Source: JAXHNE01 sp038316995 (GTDB lineage: Bacteria; Patescibacteriota; Saccharimonadia; Saccharimonadales; JAXHNE01). Taken from it: a DNA stretch of 6,204 nt. Under the pieces are notes generated by a model. That model worked only from the letters and a program-made list of their open reading frames with translations, did no database searches and had not been told where the DNA came from. Below are positions 1 to 6,111 of this stretch, piece after piece. Every line of letters starts with the position of its first letter. The first letter of the stretch is position 1. Where the stretch lies: positions 1 through 6,204 of the forward strand of contig JBBQAZ010000035.1 in NCBI GenBank assembly GCA_038316995.1, written 5' to 3'. The position numbers and the translations under genes are program-made.

Positions 1-18
1 CACTGTGACAATCTCTAC

Positions 19-789
19 TCAAAGAGATACCACCCGAAGAAGTGTAAGCGTGCGTTCAATGGGCCGCCAATATTCGCTGTATACGTGATCACGCAACTTC
101 TTGTTGTTCAGCATTAGAGCGAAGTTGCGAATCTTATCACCATCAGACAATGGCTTACCGGTAGAGTTGATACTCTCAAATACCCTCTGTGGGTTATCGT
201 CATTAGAATCAAGTGTTAGAACGGCTATCTCAAAATGCCCCAAGCCATCAATGTATTTATCAAGTCCGCCCTGCTTCTTGCTGAAATAGTCACGAAACTT
301 GGCATAGACTTTGTAAACATTACTCTGTCGATCCTTCAATTCTAATTCTGATTCCTTGCCTTTTGCGTTAAAAATACGCTGAAGAATCTCATCATCACTT
401 GTTACAGTGCGAAGCTTTACTCTTTTATTATCGAGGTCTTTGTTAATTAGATATTGATATTCAATCTTATCAGCTGTTGTTTCAGGGTTTGTTATAAGTG
501 ACGAGTCATCTCTTGCCATGTGATAAATTACGGAGATCATTAGTAGAGATGTGGTTACTCGCTGCTGGCCATCAATAATTGATCTAGAATAAATACTGTC
601 TGTGTCCTTTACCTGTACAACGGTGCCAAAGTAATGGTTCTTGCTTTTGGTGATGCACTCTTCAAGATCACTCAAAAACTCATCAACGTTAGTTGTCTGC
701 CATGAATATGGTCGTTGAAACTCAGGTATCTCAAAGAACATCCCCGGCGTATAAAGAAATTCCTTCATGTTGCTTTGTGCAAATATCAT
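19..789 (-). CDS. DUF262 domain protein (GmrS/ParB-like N-terminal half), short or truncated
   Basis: The 256-residue product carries the hallmarks of DUF262: FQRPYSW at residues 24-30, HYFGTVV at 52-58, the signature DGQQR at 73-77, and RVFESINSTG...LSDGDKIRNF at about 202-223. DUF262 is a ParB/sulfiredoxin-like nucleotide-binding domain. It forms the N-terminal half of GmrSD-type modification-dependent restriction enzymes and related anti-phage proteins, where NTP hydrolysis by the DGQQR site drives or gates cleavage. Family members are usually about 550-700 residues long, with a C-terminal DUF1524 HNH-type nuclease. Here the frame stops with TGA soon after YWRPIE (240-245), and the last ten residues do not resemble the family. 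Either this is a stand-alone domain or the gene is broken, with the remainder outside the window. The start ATG follows GGAGAGGG (802-809) at a long 12-nt spacing; Met8 has no ribosome site. The gene lies 39 nt after the DUF2130 gene and is probably its operon partner. Confidence 0.88.
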   Translation of the reverse strand: MIFAQSNMKEFLYTPGMFFEIPEFQRPYSWQTTNVDEFLSDLEECITKSKNHYFGTVVQVKDTDSIYSRSIIDGQQRVTTSLLMISVIYHMARDDSSLITNPETTADKIEYQYLINKDLDNKRVKLRTVTSDDEILQRIFNAKGKESELELKDRQSNVYKVYAKFRDYFSKKQGGLDKYIDGLGHFEIAVLTLDSNDDNPQRVFESINSTGKPLSDGDKIRNFALMLNNKKLRDHVYSEYWRPIERTLTLLRVVSL

Positions 790-828
790 AATTCGTTTAA
801 TCCCTCTCCATCTGTAGTTAAGGATACC

Positions 829-2016
829 TTATTTGACATCGTTAACCTCGTCAAATTTTGCTTTCATTGTTGGGTTGCCACGTGTGAGCTTTTTAACACT
901 CAAGTCATCTGCTTTATTGTTTGCAATACGAAGGTTGTCTTCGGACCGAAGCAGATTTTCTTTCGTTTTCTGTAGCTGGACAATAGACTTATCTATACTG
1001 TCGATAGCTGTTTTAAACTTCTCTGATGCTAATCGGTAATTTCGGCCGAATGAATCTCGAAAATCATCCAATTGTGATTCAAAATTTGTAACATCAATGT
1101 TCTGGGCGTTAACCAAAGCCAGTTCTGCCTTGTATTTCATTGAATTCATCGCCGCATTCCGTAGGAGTGTAATCATAGGGATGAAAAATTGAGGGCGAAT
1201 GACATACATCTTTGTGTGTTTGTGCGATACGTCAACAATGCCAGTATTGTAAAGTTCGTTGTCAGCTTCTAACAGGGTGACCAGTACTGCGTATTCACAT
1301 TTTTTCTTTTTTCTATCAGCATCTAACTTTGCCAGAAAGTCTTCGTTCTTTTTCTTGGTACTTGTTTCATCATTCTCGTTTTTCATTTCAAACATGATGG
1401 AAATTATTTCATTTCCATTTTCATCCGTCTCGCGGTAGATATAATCGCCCTTTGTTCCGTCTGAGGAATCATTATCTTTTTCGAAGTAGGCGTTTTGAAA
1501 AGCAGTTGCACGAAGTCTATTGAACTCTGTTTCGCAGTGTTGCTCTAAGCTTTCGCCAACCATTTTTGTCGAGAGCTTGGCTTTCATGTCTTTGTATAGA
1601 GCAATTTCTTCGTCTTTGGATTTAAGCCTAATCTCGTACTCACTTTTCAATGAAGTCTCTAGGAGCTGTTTTTCGGTGTCCTTGTTCTGAAGTTTATTTG
1701 AGAGTTCATCGCGTTCCTTTTCAACCTTATTAACGGCCTCAGTAACGGCAAGCTTCTTTTCGGTTTCGGTGGAGTCAACTTTTGCTTGTAGTTTTGCTAG
1801 TTCGGCATCTTTTTCTGTGACAGTAGATTGTAGCTCATTTTTTGTTATTTCTTCGGCAAGTCTGATTGCGCTGAGCTTATCTTTTTCTGCCATTTCAAGC
1901 CGTTCATGTAGAGCTTGTTCAAATTCCTGATTACGGACTTGCTTCAGGATATCTGCGTATCCAGCTTCATCAATTTTGAATGCTTTACCGCAATGAGGAC
2001 ATTTAATCTCATTCAT
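829..2016 (-). CDS. DUF2130 domain protein: zinc-ribbon-like start, coiled coil, nuclease-like core
   Basis: The product has 395 residues. It opens with a CPHCG half zinc-ribbon (Cys6, Cys9) and the family signature KAFKIDEAGYADILKQVR (11-28). A long charged coiled coil rich in Glu and Lys follows (about 30-150). The DUF2130 core (about 153-290) contains GESLEQHCETEFNRLRA, then GTKGDYIYRE and FEMKNE. The spacing of Asp191, Glu210 and Lys212 on predicted strands looks like a PD-(D/E)XK nuclease active site; this is my inference from the motif. A second helical, coiled-coil-prone tail follows (about 300-370). I start it at 2016, not at the in-frame ATG at 2037. A good Shine-Dalgarno AAGGGAG (2023-2029) sits 6 nt before the chosen ATG, inside the longer reading, and CPHCG then falls at the expected distance from the N-terminus. 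The start overlaps the end of the repressor gene by 8 nt (ATGAATGA), implying coupled translation. Biological role is unknown for the family; a nuclease acting with the neighbouring DUF262 protein is plausible. Confidence 0.91.
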   Translation of the reverse strand: MNEIKCPHCGKAFKIDEAGYADILKQVRNQEFEQALHERLEMAEKDKLSAIRLAEEITKNELQSTVTEKDAELAKLQAKVDSTETEKKLAVTEAVNKVEKERDELSNKLQNKDTEKQLLETSLKSEYEIRLKSKDEEIALYKDMKAKLSTKMVGESLEQHCETEFNRLRATAFQNAYFEKDNDSSDGTKGDYIYRETDENGNEIISIMFEMKNENDETSTKKKNEDFLAKLDADRKKKKCEYAVLVTLLEADNELYNTGIVDVSHKHTKMYVIRPQFFIPMITLLRNAAMNSMKYKAELALVNAQNIDVTNFESQLDDFRDSFGRNYRLASEKFKTAIDSIDKSIVQLQKTKENLLRSEDNLRIANNKADDLSVKKLTRGNPTMKAKFDEVNDVK

Positions 2017-2638
2017 GGTTAACTCCCTTAATGACATCTATGACGACACCCTCTATGGTGTAGTCGTCTTGGTCGTCAATAAATATCGGGGAGAAGTCCC
2101 GCTGACGTATAGAATCAGAAAGAAGTACAACTCTGCCAGGTTCGCGCCTAAATCTTTTCACATTAGCTAATCCGCCAATGTTTGACACTATAATATCGTT
2201 ATCTTGGGGTTCGTATGCATCAACCTTGTCTACTATCACATAGTCACCATCCTCAATTGTTTTACCTTGTACGCGCGCAGAGTTCATTGAGTCACCTCGA
2301 GCAATTAATGCATAAAGGCGATCTGGTCTTTTTGAGATGACTACGGACGGCGATACCACCAAGCTATCTACGATTCTACCGTCAGCGTAGCGTGTTGCCT
2401 CACCACAATCCGCCTCTCCCATTACAGGAATGGTGAGGTAGCCAGCCACACTTTTCATTGCGGGGACCAACTTGCCAGCTACACGTACCAAATCACCGGT
2501 CTTAATCAGCTGGTTCATGTGGTGCGTGATCTGGGATGGGTATTGGCATCCAACTAGATCAACAAGGTCTACCCGTCGGGTAGACTCTAGATCAATTGTG
2601 CGCGCAAGAAGAAGTATCTTCTCTTGGATTGGGTTCAT
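2009..2638 (-). CDS. LexA-like S24-family self-cleaving transcriptional repressor
   Basis: The 209-residue product has LexA architecture and typical LexA length. An N-terminal helix-turn-helix (about 1-60, including RRVDLVDLVG...SQITHHMNQL) is followed by an S24 peptidase domain (about 68-205). The catalytic serine is Ser117 in RGDSMN and the general-base lysine is Lys161 in ANVKRF. The scissile site aligns with ADCGEAT, giving Cys78-Gly79 in place of the Ala-Gly of E. coli LexA. In this family, a signal such as RecA bound to single-stranded DNA triggers self-cleavage, which separates the DNA-binding and dimerisation halves and frees the operators. The ATG is only 9 nt from a -10 box with no Shine-Dalgarno, so the transcript is probably leaderless. 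The gene heads an operon with DUF2130 and DUF262 genes, which suggests it is a local regulator of this module. It could instead be the host's main LexA; the DNA-binding domain is too diverged to decide by eye. Confidence 0.9.
   Translation of the reverse strand: MNPIQEKILLLARTIDLESTRRVDLVDLVGCQYPSQITHHMNQLIKTGDLVRVAGKLVPAMKSVAGYLTIPVMGEADCGEATRYADGRIVDSLVVSPSVVISKRPDRLYALIARGDSMNSARVQGKTIEDGDYVIVDKVDAYEPQDNDIIVSNIGGLANVKRFRREPGRVVLLSDSIRQRDFSPIFIDDQDDYTIEGVVIDVIKGVNHE
2023..2029 (-). promoter_or_regulatory. Ribosome binding site that fixes the DUF2130 start
   Basis: AAGGGAG on the minus strand lies 6 nt before the ATG at 2016. It sits inside the last codons of the repressor gene and downstream of the alternative ATG at 2037, so it supports only the shorter reading. 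Confidence 0.75.
2554..2595. repeat. 9-bp direct repeat flanking the intragenic palindrome
   Basis: CTAGATCAA occurs at 2554-2562 and again at 2587-2595. The copies are 33 bp apart, about three helical turns, and lie on either side of the 19-bp inverted repeat, so identical faces would be presented to a bound protein. It may be chance in a coding region, or part of a composite operator. Confidence 0.4.
2567..2585. repeat. Perfect 19-bp inverted repeat inside the repressor gene
   Basis: GTCTACCCG and CGGGTAGAC form 9-bp arms around a single T at 2576. It covers codons about 18-24 of the repressor gene (Ser-Thr-Arg-Arg-Val-Asp). The sequence shows the symmetry directly; a role as an autoregulatory operator just downstream of the promoter, or as an mRNA hairpin, is inference. 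Confidence 0.6.
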
Positions 2639-2641
2639 TAC

Positions 2642-2653
2642 TTACAATTGTAA
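2642..2653. promoter_or_regulatory. Palindrome TTACAATTGTAA over the repressor promoter, candidate operator
   Basis: This perfect 12-bp palindrome contains the -10 hexamer TACAAT of the minus-strand promoter and lies 4 bp before the repressor start codon. A dimeric repressor bound here would block RNA polymerase. Its composition also fits a -10 box by itself, so the operator role is an inference. Confidence 0.45.
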
Positions 2654-2655
2654 CA
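2647..2655 (-). promoter_or_regulatory. Extended -10 promoter of the repressor operon (leaderless)
   Basis: The minus strand reads TGTTACAAT: a TG extension one base before hexamer TACAAT (2647-2652). Eight bases separate the hexamer from the ATG at 2638, so transcription should begin at or within a base or two of the start codon, giving a leaderless mRNA. No good -35 element is seen near 2670-2675, as is common for extended -10 promoters. Confidence 0.6.
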
Positions 2656-2694
2656 CATTTTAGTTCTGTTTCCTGTTTTTTCTGTGTCTATTTG

Positions 2695-2703
2695 TGCTAT
2701 AAT
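2695..2703 (+). promoter_or_regulatory. Extended -10 promoter of the DUF3892 gene
   Basis: TGCTATAAT combines a TG extension with a perfect TATAAT hexamer (2698-2703). Initiation would be near 2710, giving a leader of about 108 nt. The -35 region (about 2675-2680) is only a T-run. It abuts the -35 region of the divergent repressor promoter, so a protein bound in 2655-2690 could influence both directions. Confidence 0.7.
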
Positions 2704-2709
2704 TATGGT

Positions 2710-2817
2710 AAGCTAATCACATCGAGGTGGGCCGAGGTGATCGGCATTTCCTTTCGCAACTAAGCTTCCGCGTTGCGCCTGGAGGGTAATTGCGGAACGG
2801 AAAGGAGTTAAAGTTAC
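2710..2817 (+). promoter_or_regulatory. Structured 5' leader with hairpins and a sequestered ribosome site
   Basis: Several inverted repeats fill this untranslated leader. ATCACATC (2715-2722) pairs with GAGGTGAT (2734-2741) with one mismatch. CGCAAC (2755-2760) pairs with GTTGCG (2772-2777). TTCCGC (2766-2771) pairs with GCGGAA (2792-2797), which clashes with the previous hairpin in its loop. TCCTTTC (2749-2755) pairs with GAAAGGA (2800-2806) and covers the Shine-Dalgarno AAAGGAG (2801-2807). A 7-bp direct repeat, CGAGGTG, occurs at 2723-2729 and 2733-2739. Mutually exclusive pairings that open or close a ribosome site suggest regulated translation. It matches no riboswitch class or RNA family I recognise. 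Confidence 0.5.
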
Positions 2818-3093
2818 ATGGCAATCAGGATTCAAGCAATCACAAAGCCAGCTGGCGATGATCGTTATGAGGCGATTAGCCACTATTGGGCAAGTAATAC
2901 CAAAGGTGTGCTAGAAGGCTTTGAGCGAGCATGGTTTATTGACTATCTCGAAAGAGAGAAGACCTCCGCTTATGTTTCTGAAGATGGCGATATAGCTGTT
3001 TGCGACATTAAGGATAACGGTCACATTCGTTTCTTGCAGACTCGTGCAGACGCATCTCAGGCTAACAACTTGTTAAGCCTTCCGCGAAAATAG
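2818..3093 (+). CDS. DUF3892 domain small protein
   Basis: This 91-residue protein fits the short DUF3892 family over almost its whole length. It begins AIRIQAITKP, has a central aromatic segment (AWFIDYLEREKTSAYVSEDGDIAVCDI, about 38-64), and ends with the family's most conserved stretch, RFLQTRADAS..NNLLSLP (71-89). There is no signal peptide or membrane segment, so it should be cytoplasmic. Family function is unknown; members are small stand-alone proteins in many bacteria. AAAGGAG (2801-2807) lies 10 nt before the ATG and supports this start. It is the only plus-strand gene here, is divergent from the LexA-like repressor and has a shared control region. It may belong to the repressor's regulon, or be an unrelated gene between two defence modules. 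Confidence 0.87.
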   Translation: MAIRIQAITKPAGDDRYEAISHYWASNTKGVLEGFERAWFIDYLEREKTSAYVSEDGDIAVCDIKDNGHIRFLQTRADASQANNLLSLPRK

Positions 3094-3100
3094 TTTTCGC
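3084..3100. repeat. Hairpin centred on the DUF3892 stop codon
   Basis: GCGAAAA (3084-3090) and TTTTCGC (3094-3100) are perfect 7-bp arms, and the three-base loop is exactly the TAG stop codon. It sits 7 nt before the main terminator hairpin. It may protect the mRNA 3' end or affect termination; it may also simply reflect A/T-rich arms. Confidence 0.5.
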
Positions 3101-3107
3101 TATAAGC

Positions 3108-3143
3108 AGTAAAAGCAGCTCTAACGGAGCTGTTTTTACTTTT
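3108..3143 (+). terminator. Rho-independent terminator, probably bidirectional
   Basis: A 14-bp stem, arms 3108-3121 and 3127-3140, closes a TAACG loop (3122-3126). It has one G-T pair and a GC-rich centre (CAGCTC/GAGCTG). The plus strand then has a T-rich run from 3132 to 3143. On the minus strand the same stem ends with CTTTT, so it can also stop the converging Z1 operon, whose stop codon is 17 nt away. Confidence 0.85.
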
Positions 3144-3159
3144 GTTCATTTATAAAAAG

Positions 3160-5049
3160 TTAGTCAGTGTTAGTGTAGAAGACTTTGCCCTTAGGTAGTT
3201 TGAGGTTTGGCATCCAGAATGGGTTGCCGCCCCAGCCTTTGGTTTGGCTACCTACAATACGATATAGAGTAATCACTGGCTTATTTTCGATATGCTTACC
3301 AAGTGCACGGTCGTCAGGTGAGAGCATTGTTCCTGTCTGCATACCAATGTCACGACCGCGCCGAACAATAAGAGACACTTCGTCGACAAAGCCTTTTTCA
3401 GAAGAAAGTGAACGCATGGCAGAAATAAACGATTGGACGCTCCAGTTATTTATTTGGTCGTCTTTGAATTCAGAAAGGATGTTTATTGCTTCAGCATAGC
3501 TAATATGGTGAGTCGGCTGCTTCTCGTCATAGCCTTCAAGTATCGGATCAAGCGAATCAGCATTATCTTGTTCGGGGTTAGGTGGAAAGTAGTTAATGCC
3601 TCCGACAAGAACATCGAGCTTGCTACGATCAACAACGTTTGGTCGAGTTGGTCGAACTCCTGGTGGGAACATTAACTGAAGCTTATCAAGATTACCTTGT
3701 TCAATCTGTTCATAAAGCACTTCGTTCGAGCTATTAATTTCTGCAAATAGATTGAACAGTGCACGAGGCATAAACAAACGCATAAGCAGTGGGTCACGGT
3801 CATAGCCAAACATTCGACTATGCTGCCAGAAGGTATCAGCCTGCGGATTTTTTGATGATCGACAGTAGTAAACCGTCTGGAGGCCTTTAAACGTTACTCC
3901 TCTACCTAAGCTGTTGCCACCTACAATAATATTTGCGCCTGTCTCGATGTTTGGAGCAACTTCACTATCTTTACCGGAGTTCATTGTCACGTAGTGAATC
4001 TTGTGACTACTCTTCAAGTAGTTCACTATTTTGTTGAAATCTACAATATCTGGCTTCGACTCTTTGAGCTTTTCATAAGCAGCAGTTAGTCTTTCGACAA
4101 CCCACGGGCTATCTATATTTGAGATCAGATCGTTAATATGGGTCTTTGTTTTTTGAGCTAAAATTGAGTGATCGTCAATTCTTGAACTCGGATGTATGAG
4201 AAAGTTACACACTTTAGCGCCACTCAAGAACTGATGTGCGTATGTGACAAGAAATGTTTCTGATGCTAGTTTAAGCCCCTCGGGCGTACCATCGGTCTCA
4301 ATAAGCTCACTAAGTTCGTCGTCGGCAGTATAGATATTGGTGAATGGTCGAGGTTTAGAATAGAAAAATGAACCTCCAAGATACCCTTTGCCTGGCGGGA
4401 AGTAATGAATAAAGCTTGGTTTCCAGCCAGAGTCGAGCGTTTGGAGCAGTATCGGCTGTGGCGTAGCAGTAACCTGCAGATAAAAGCTACTGGTGCAAAG
4501 ATTCTTAATCTCCTCGAGGTGATTGTTGATTGTGCTTCGATCTAGCTCGGGGTTGTTAACCTTGGTATTGAGCGACGTGGCATCCGCCTCGTCATCGATG
4601 ATAAAAATCGGTCGTCCTGTGCAGTAGCCCGAGGAAGCCAAATGATTTTTCCATTTTTTGAGGACACTGGCGTTTTTCTTTAGCACCACAACAGTTGGTT
4701 GGCGAAGTTTTTTGCTAAAGAAACGAACATCATCTTTCTCATCACAGACGTTGAAAGTATCGATGCTTTGCATAGCACGCTCGAATGTTTGTTGTTGTAA
4801 TGCGGTCATGCCACTTGTTAGTACTAAGAATAGCTCAAAACCAGCATCAGCGGCTGCCGACATCACACCAAACATCTGTCCTGTTTTACCACTCTGAACT
4901 TGCCCGAGTAATAAGCCGACCACATGATCCTTGAACGTAAACCTAGAAAGCTGTTCATCATTGAGTGACTTTATAGTCTCTCGAACAGACGACACAGCCT
5001 CTGGAGTGTTTTCCGCTAATCTTGCTAGGTATTCGTTGACGTGGTTCAT
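3160..5049 (-). CDS. Z1 domain SF2-type ATPase/helicase of a restriction-like system
   Basis: The 629-residue product shows a complete set of superfamily 2 motifs in order. Walker A is GQVQSGKT (49-56), Walker B/DEAD-like IIDDEAD is at 150-156, motif III TATPQP is at 194-199, a motif V-like GGNSLGRGVTFKGL lies at 377-390, and a motif VI-like QHSRMFGYDRD lies at 409-419. This arrangement and wording are typical of Z1 proteins, which comparative genomics places in restriction-like operons with MORC/MutL-type ATPases, methyltransferases and nucleases. The likely role is ATP-driven translocation on DNA or remodelling that positions the partner nuclease. The chain seems shorter than many Z1 proteins, with about 160 residues after the usual core (about 470-629). 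The start overlaps the nuclease stop as ATGA and only a weak GGGG (5057-5060) precedes it, so translation is probably coupled. No damage to key residues is visible. Confidence 0.93.
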   Translation of the reverse strand: MNHVNEYLARLAENTPEAVSSVRETIKSLNDEQLSRFTFKDHVVGLLLGQVQSGKTGQMFGVMSAAADAGFELFLVLTSGMTALQQQTFERAMQSIDTFNVCDEKDDVRFFSKKLRQPTVVVLKKNASVLKKWKNHLASSGYCTGRPIFIIDDEADATSLNTKVNNPELDRSTINNHLEEIKNLCTSSFYLQVTATPQPILLQTLDSGWKPSFIHYFPPGKGYLGGSFFYSKPRPFTNIYTADDELSELIETDGTPEGLKLASETFLVTYAHQFLSGAKVCNFLIHPSSRIDDHSILAQKTKTHINDLISNIDSPWVVERLTAAYEKLKESKPDIVDFNKIVNYLKSSHKIHYVTMNSGKDSEVAPNIETGANIIVGGNSLGRGVTFKGLQTVYYCRSSKNPQADTFWQHSRMFGYDRDPLLMRLFMPRALFNLFAEINSSNEVLYEQIEQGNLDKLQLMFPPGVRPTRPNVVDRSKLDVLVGGINYFPPNPEQDNADSLDPILEGYDEKQPTHHISYAEAINILSEFKDDQINNWSVQSFISAMRSLSSEKGFVDEVSLIVRRGRDIGMQTGTMLSPDDRALGKHIENKPVITLYRIVGSQTKGWGGNPFWMPNLKLPKGKVFYTNTD

Positions 5050-6110
5050 CTATTTACCCCAAAGTCTATGTACCACTTATCACTGTCTCGTAACTTTGAG
5101 AGGGTAAAGGTGTCGCGACCATACTTTTTGAACGTATCAGAGGTAACAAGTTCTCCGGTCTTTAATGCATTGGCTTGCTCGAGCCTCCCCTTGAGCCACT
5201 TGCCAAGAATTTTGAGGTCTTTTTCCGAACGTAAGTTTTTGCTGTTCTGTCCACTGATTTTACAAGTGAATTCCCAACCATCATCAGTCATTACTTCAAT
5301 TACACCACCGTCCCCATCTTTATCCGACTGCGGGTAGCCAGGCAATGAAGTAATAGCCTTAGGAACAATTAATTCAACTTCGTACCAAGAGCGTGGCATA
5401 ACAAATTTCTGTTTGTTCTCGCGTCCCTTGCCATTGAAGGTATTAAGATTACTTCTAGTTGCATCATCAGCTTTCAGCCCGATGTCAAAGCTAATTTTAG
5501 GATCAATGTTTGCAGAGACAATTTTAACAGTCTCGTCGGTTACTTTTTCGACACCGTACTGATCATTCAGAAGTGTATTTTTTGATTGAACAACTTTAAC
5601 TCGAGCCTCAGAAAATGGAGTCGTCGCAACTTCGTTTAGTTTTGAAATGAACTCGTCAACTTCGTTAGCATCACCGTTTTTCAACAGGTAATCTACCTCA
5701 TACTGACGGCTGGTTTTGTTCTCTATGATGTTGGTTAGATTCGATGAACCAATGAGTGAGCCGATATTACTATTGCTCTTGGTGAAACTCATAAGCTTTC
5801 CATGAAATGGGAATGTTACAACCACATAAACACCGCCCAGATTCTCTTGTTGTAGCAAAGCATCTAAGTCTTCAAGTGCCTGCTTCTGTTGTAGGGTGAC
5901 TCCTTCAAAATAATGCATGCCAATATTGAGTTGTAAGAATGGACCGCCATTTATTTCAATAATACTGCGAAGATCGACAACTGCATCTGCAGAAATATAA
6001 CCGGTGGCGATGGTAAGTCTATCGGCGTCTTCAATCAGACCCCTAAAGGTATCGTGGTAAGTACTGGACTCGGTTTTGAGAGGCGGATAATTTGAATATA
6101 GTAAGCTCAC
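5046..6110 (-). CDS. PLD-type restriction endonuclease, NgoFVII family
   Basis: The 354-residue protein has two parts. The N-terminal half (about 1-165) is a phospholipase D-like nuclease: HGK (His103, Lys105) is followed by GSLIGSSNLT (117-126, with Asn124) and QYEVDYLL (Glu138). This is the single HxK...GSxN layout of NgoFVII and BfiI, which dimerise to form one active site and cut DNA through a phosphohistidine intermediate without metal ions. The C-terminal part (about 237-352) reads as the NgoFVII B3-like DNA-binding domain: PRSWYEVELIVPKAITSLPGYP, DDGWEFTCKISG, SEKDLKILGKWLKGRLE, YGRDTFTL and WYIDFGVN. It should therefore recognise a specific site, and a protecting methyltransferase is expected nearby. 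The start is GTG: GGAG (6115-6118) lies 4 nt upstream, and the ATG one base before is followed at once by a stop. The upstream gene ends 1 nt away and Z1 overlaps downstream. Confidence 0.91.
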   Translation of the reverse strand: MSLLYSNYPPLKTESSTYHDTFRGLIEDADRLTIATGYISADAVVDLRSIIEINGGPFLQLNIGMHYFEGVTLQQKQALEDLDALLQQENLGGVYVVVTFPFHGKLMSFTKSNSNIGSLIGSSNLTNIIENKTSRQYEVDYLLKNGDANEVDEFISKLNEVATTPFSEARVKVVQSKNTLLNDQYGVEKVTDETVKIVSANIDPKISFDIGLKADDATRSNLNTFNGKGRENKQKFVMPRSWYEVELIVPKAITSLPGYPQSDKDGDGGVIEVMTDDGWEFTCKISGQNSKNLRSEKDLKILGKWLKGRLEQANALKTGELVTSDTFKKYGRDTFTLSKLRDSDKWYIDFGVNR

Positions 6111-6111
6111 A

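Noticed and set aside
19..21. TGA read as an amino acid, which would extend the DUF262 frame to the edge
   Set aside because: Other genes here end at TGA within tight overlaps (2009, 5046, 6112), and the six extra codons show no family resemblance.
2017..2037. Longer start for the DUF2130 protein at 2037, adding seven residues (MSLRELT)
   Set aside because: The only good ribosome site (2023-2029) lies inside this extension, and the family-typical CPHCG would be pushed away from the N-terminus.
2472..2663. Plus-strand open frame across the repressor gene start
   Set aside because: It is antisense to a well-supported gene, has no ribosome site or recognisable domain, and runs through the promoter region.
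2666..2685. Three CTGT half-sites (2666, 2673, 2682) suggesting an E. coli-type SOS box
   Set aside because: None has the ACAG partner at the required spacing, and no Gram-positive GAAC-N4-GTTC box is seen in the promoter region.
4658..4897. Plus-strand open frame within the Z1 gene with a hydrophobic, Ser/Cys-rich product
   Set aside because: It is opposite the conserved ATPase motifs; the composition is what the complementary strand of such codons gives.
5041..5337. Plus-strand open frame over the nuclease C-terminus
   Set aside because: It is antisense to the conserved DNA-binding domain and shows no family features.
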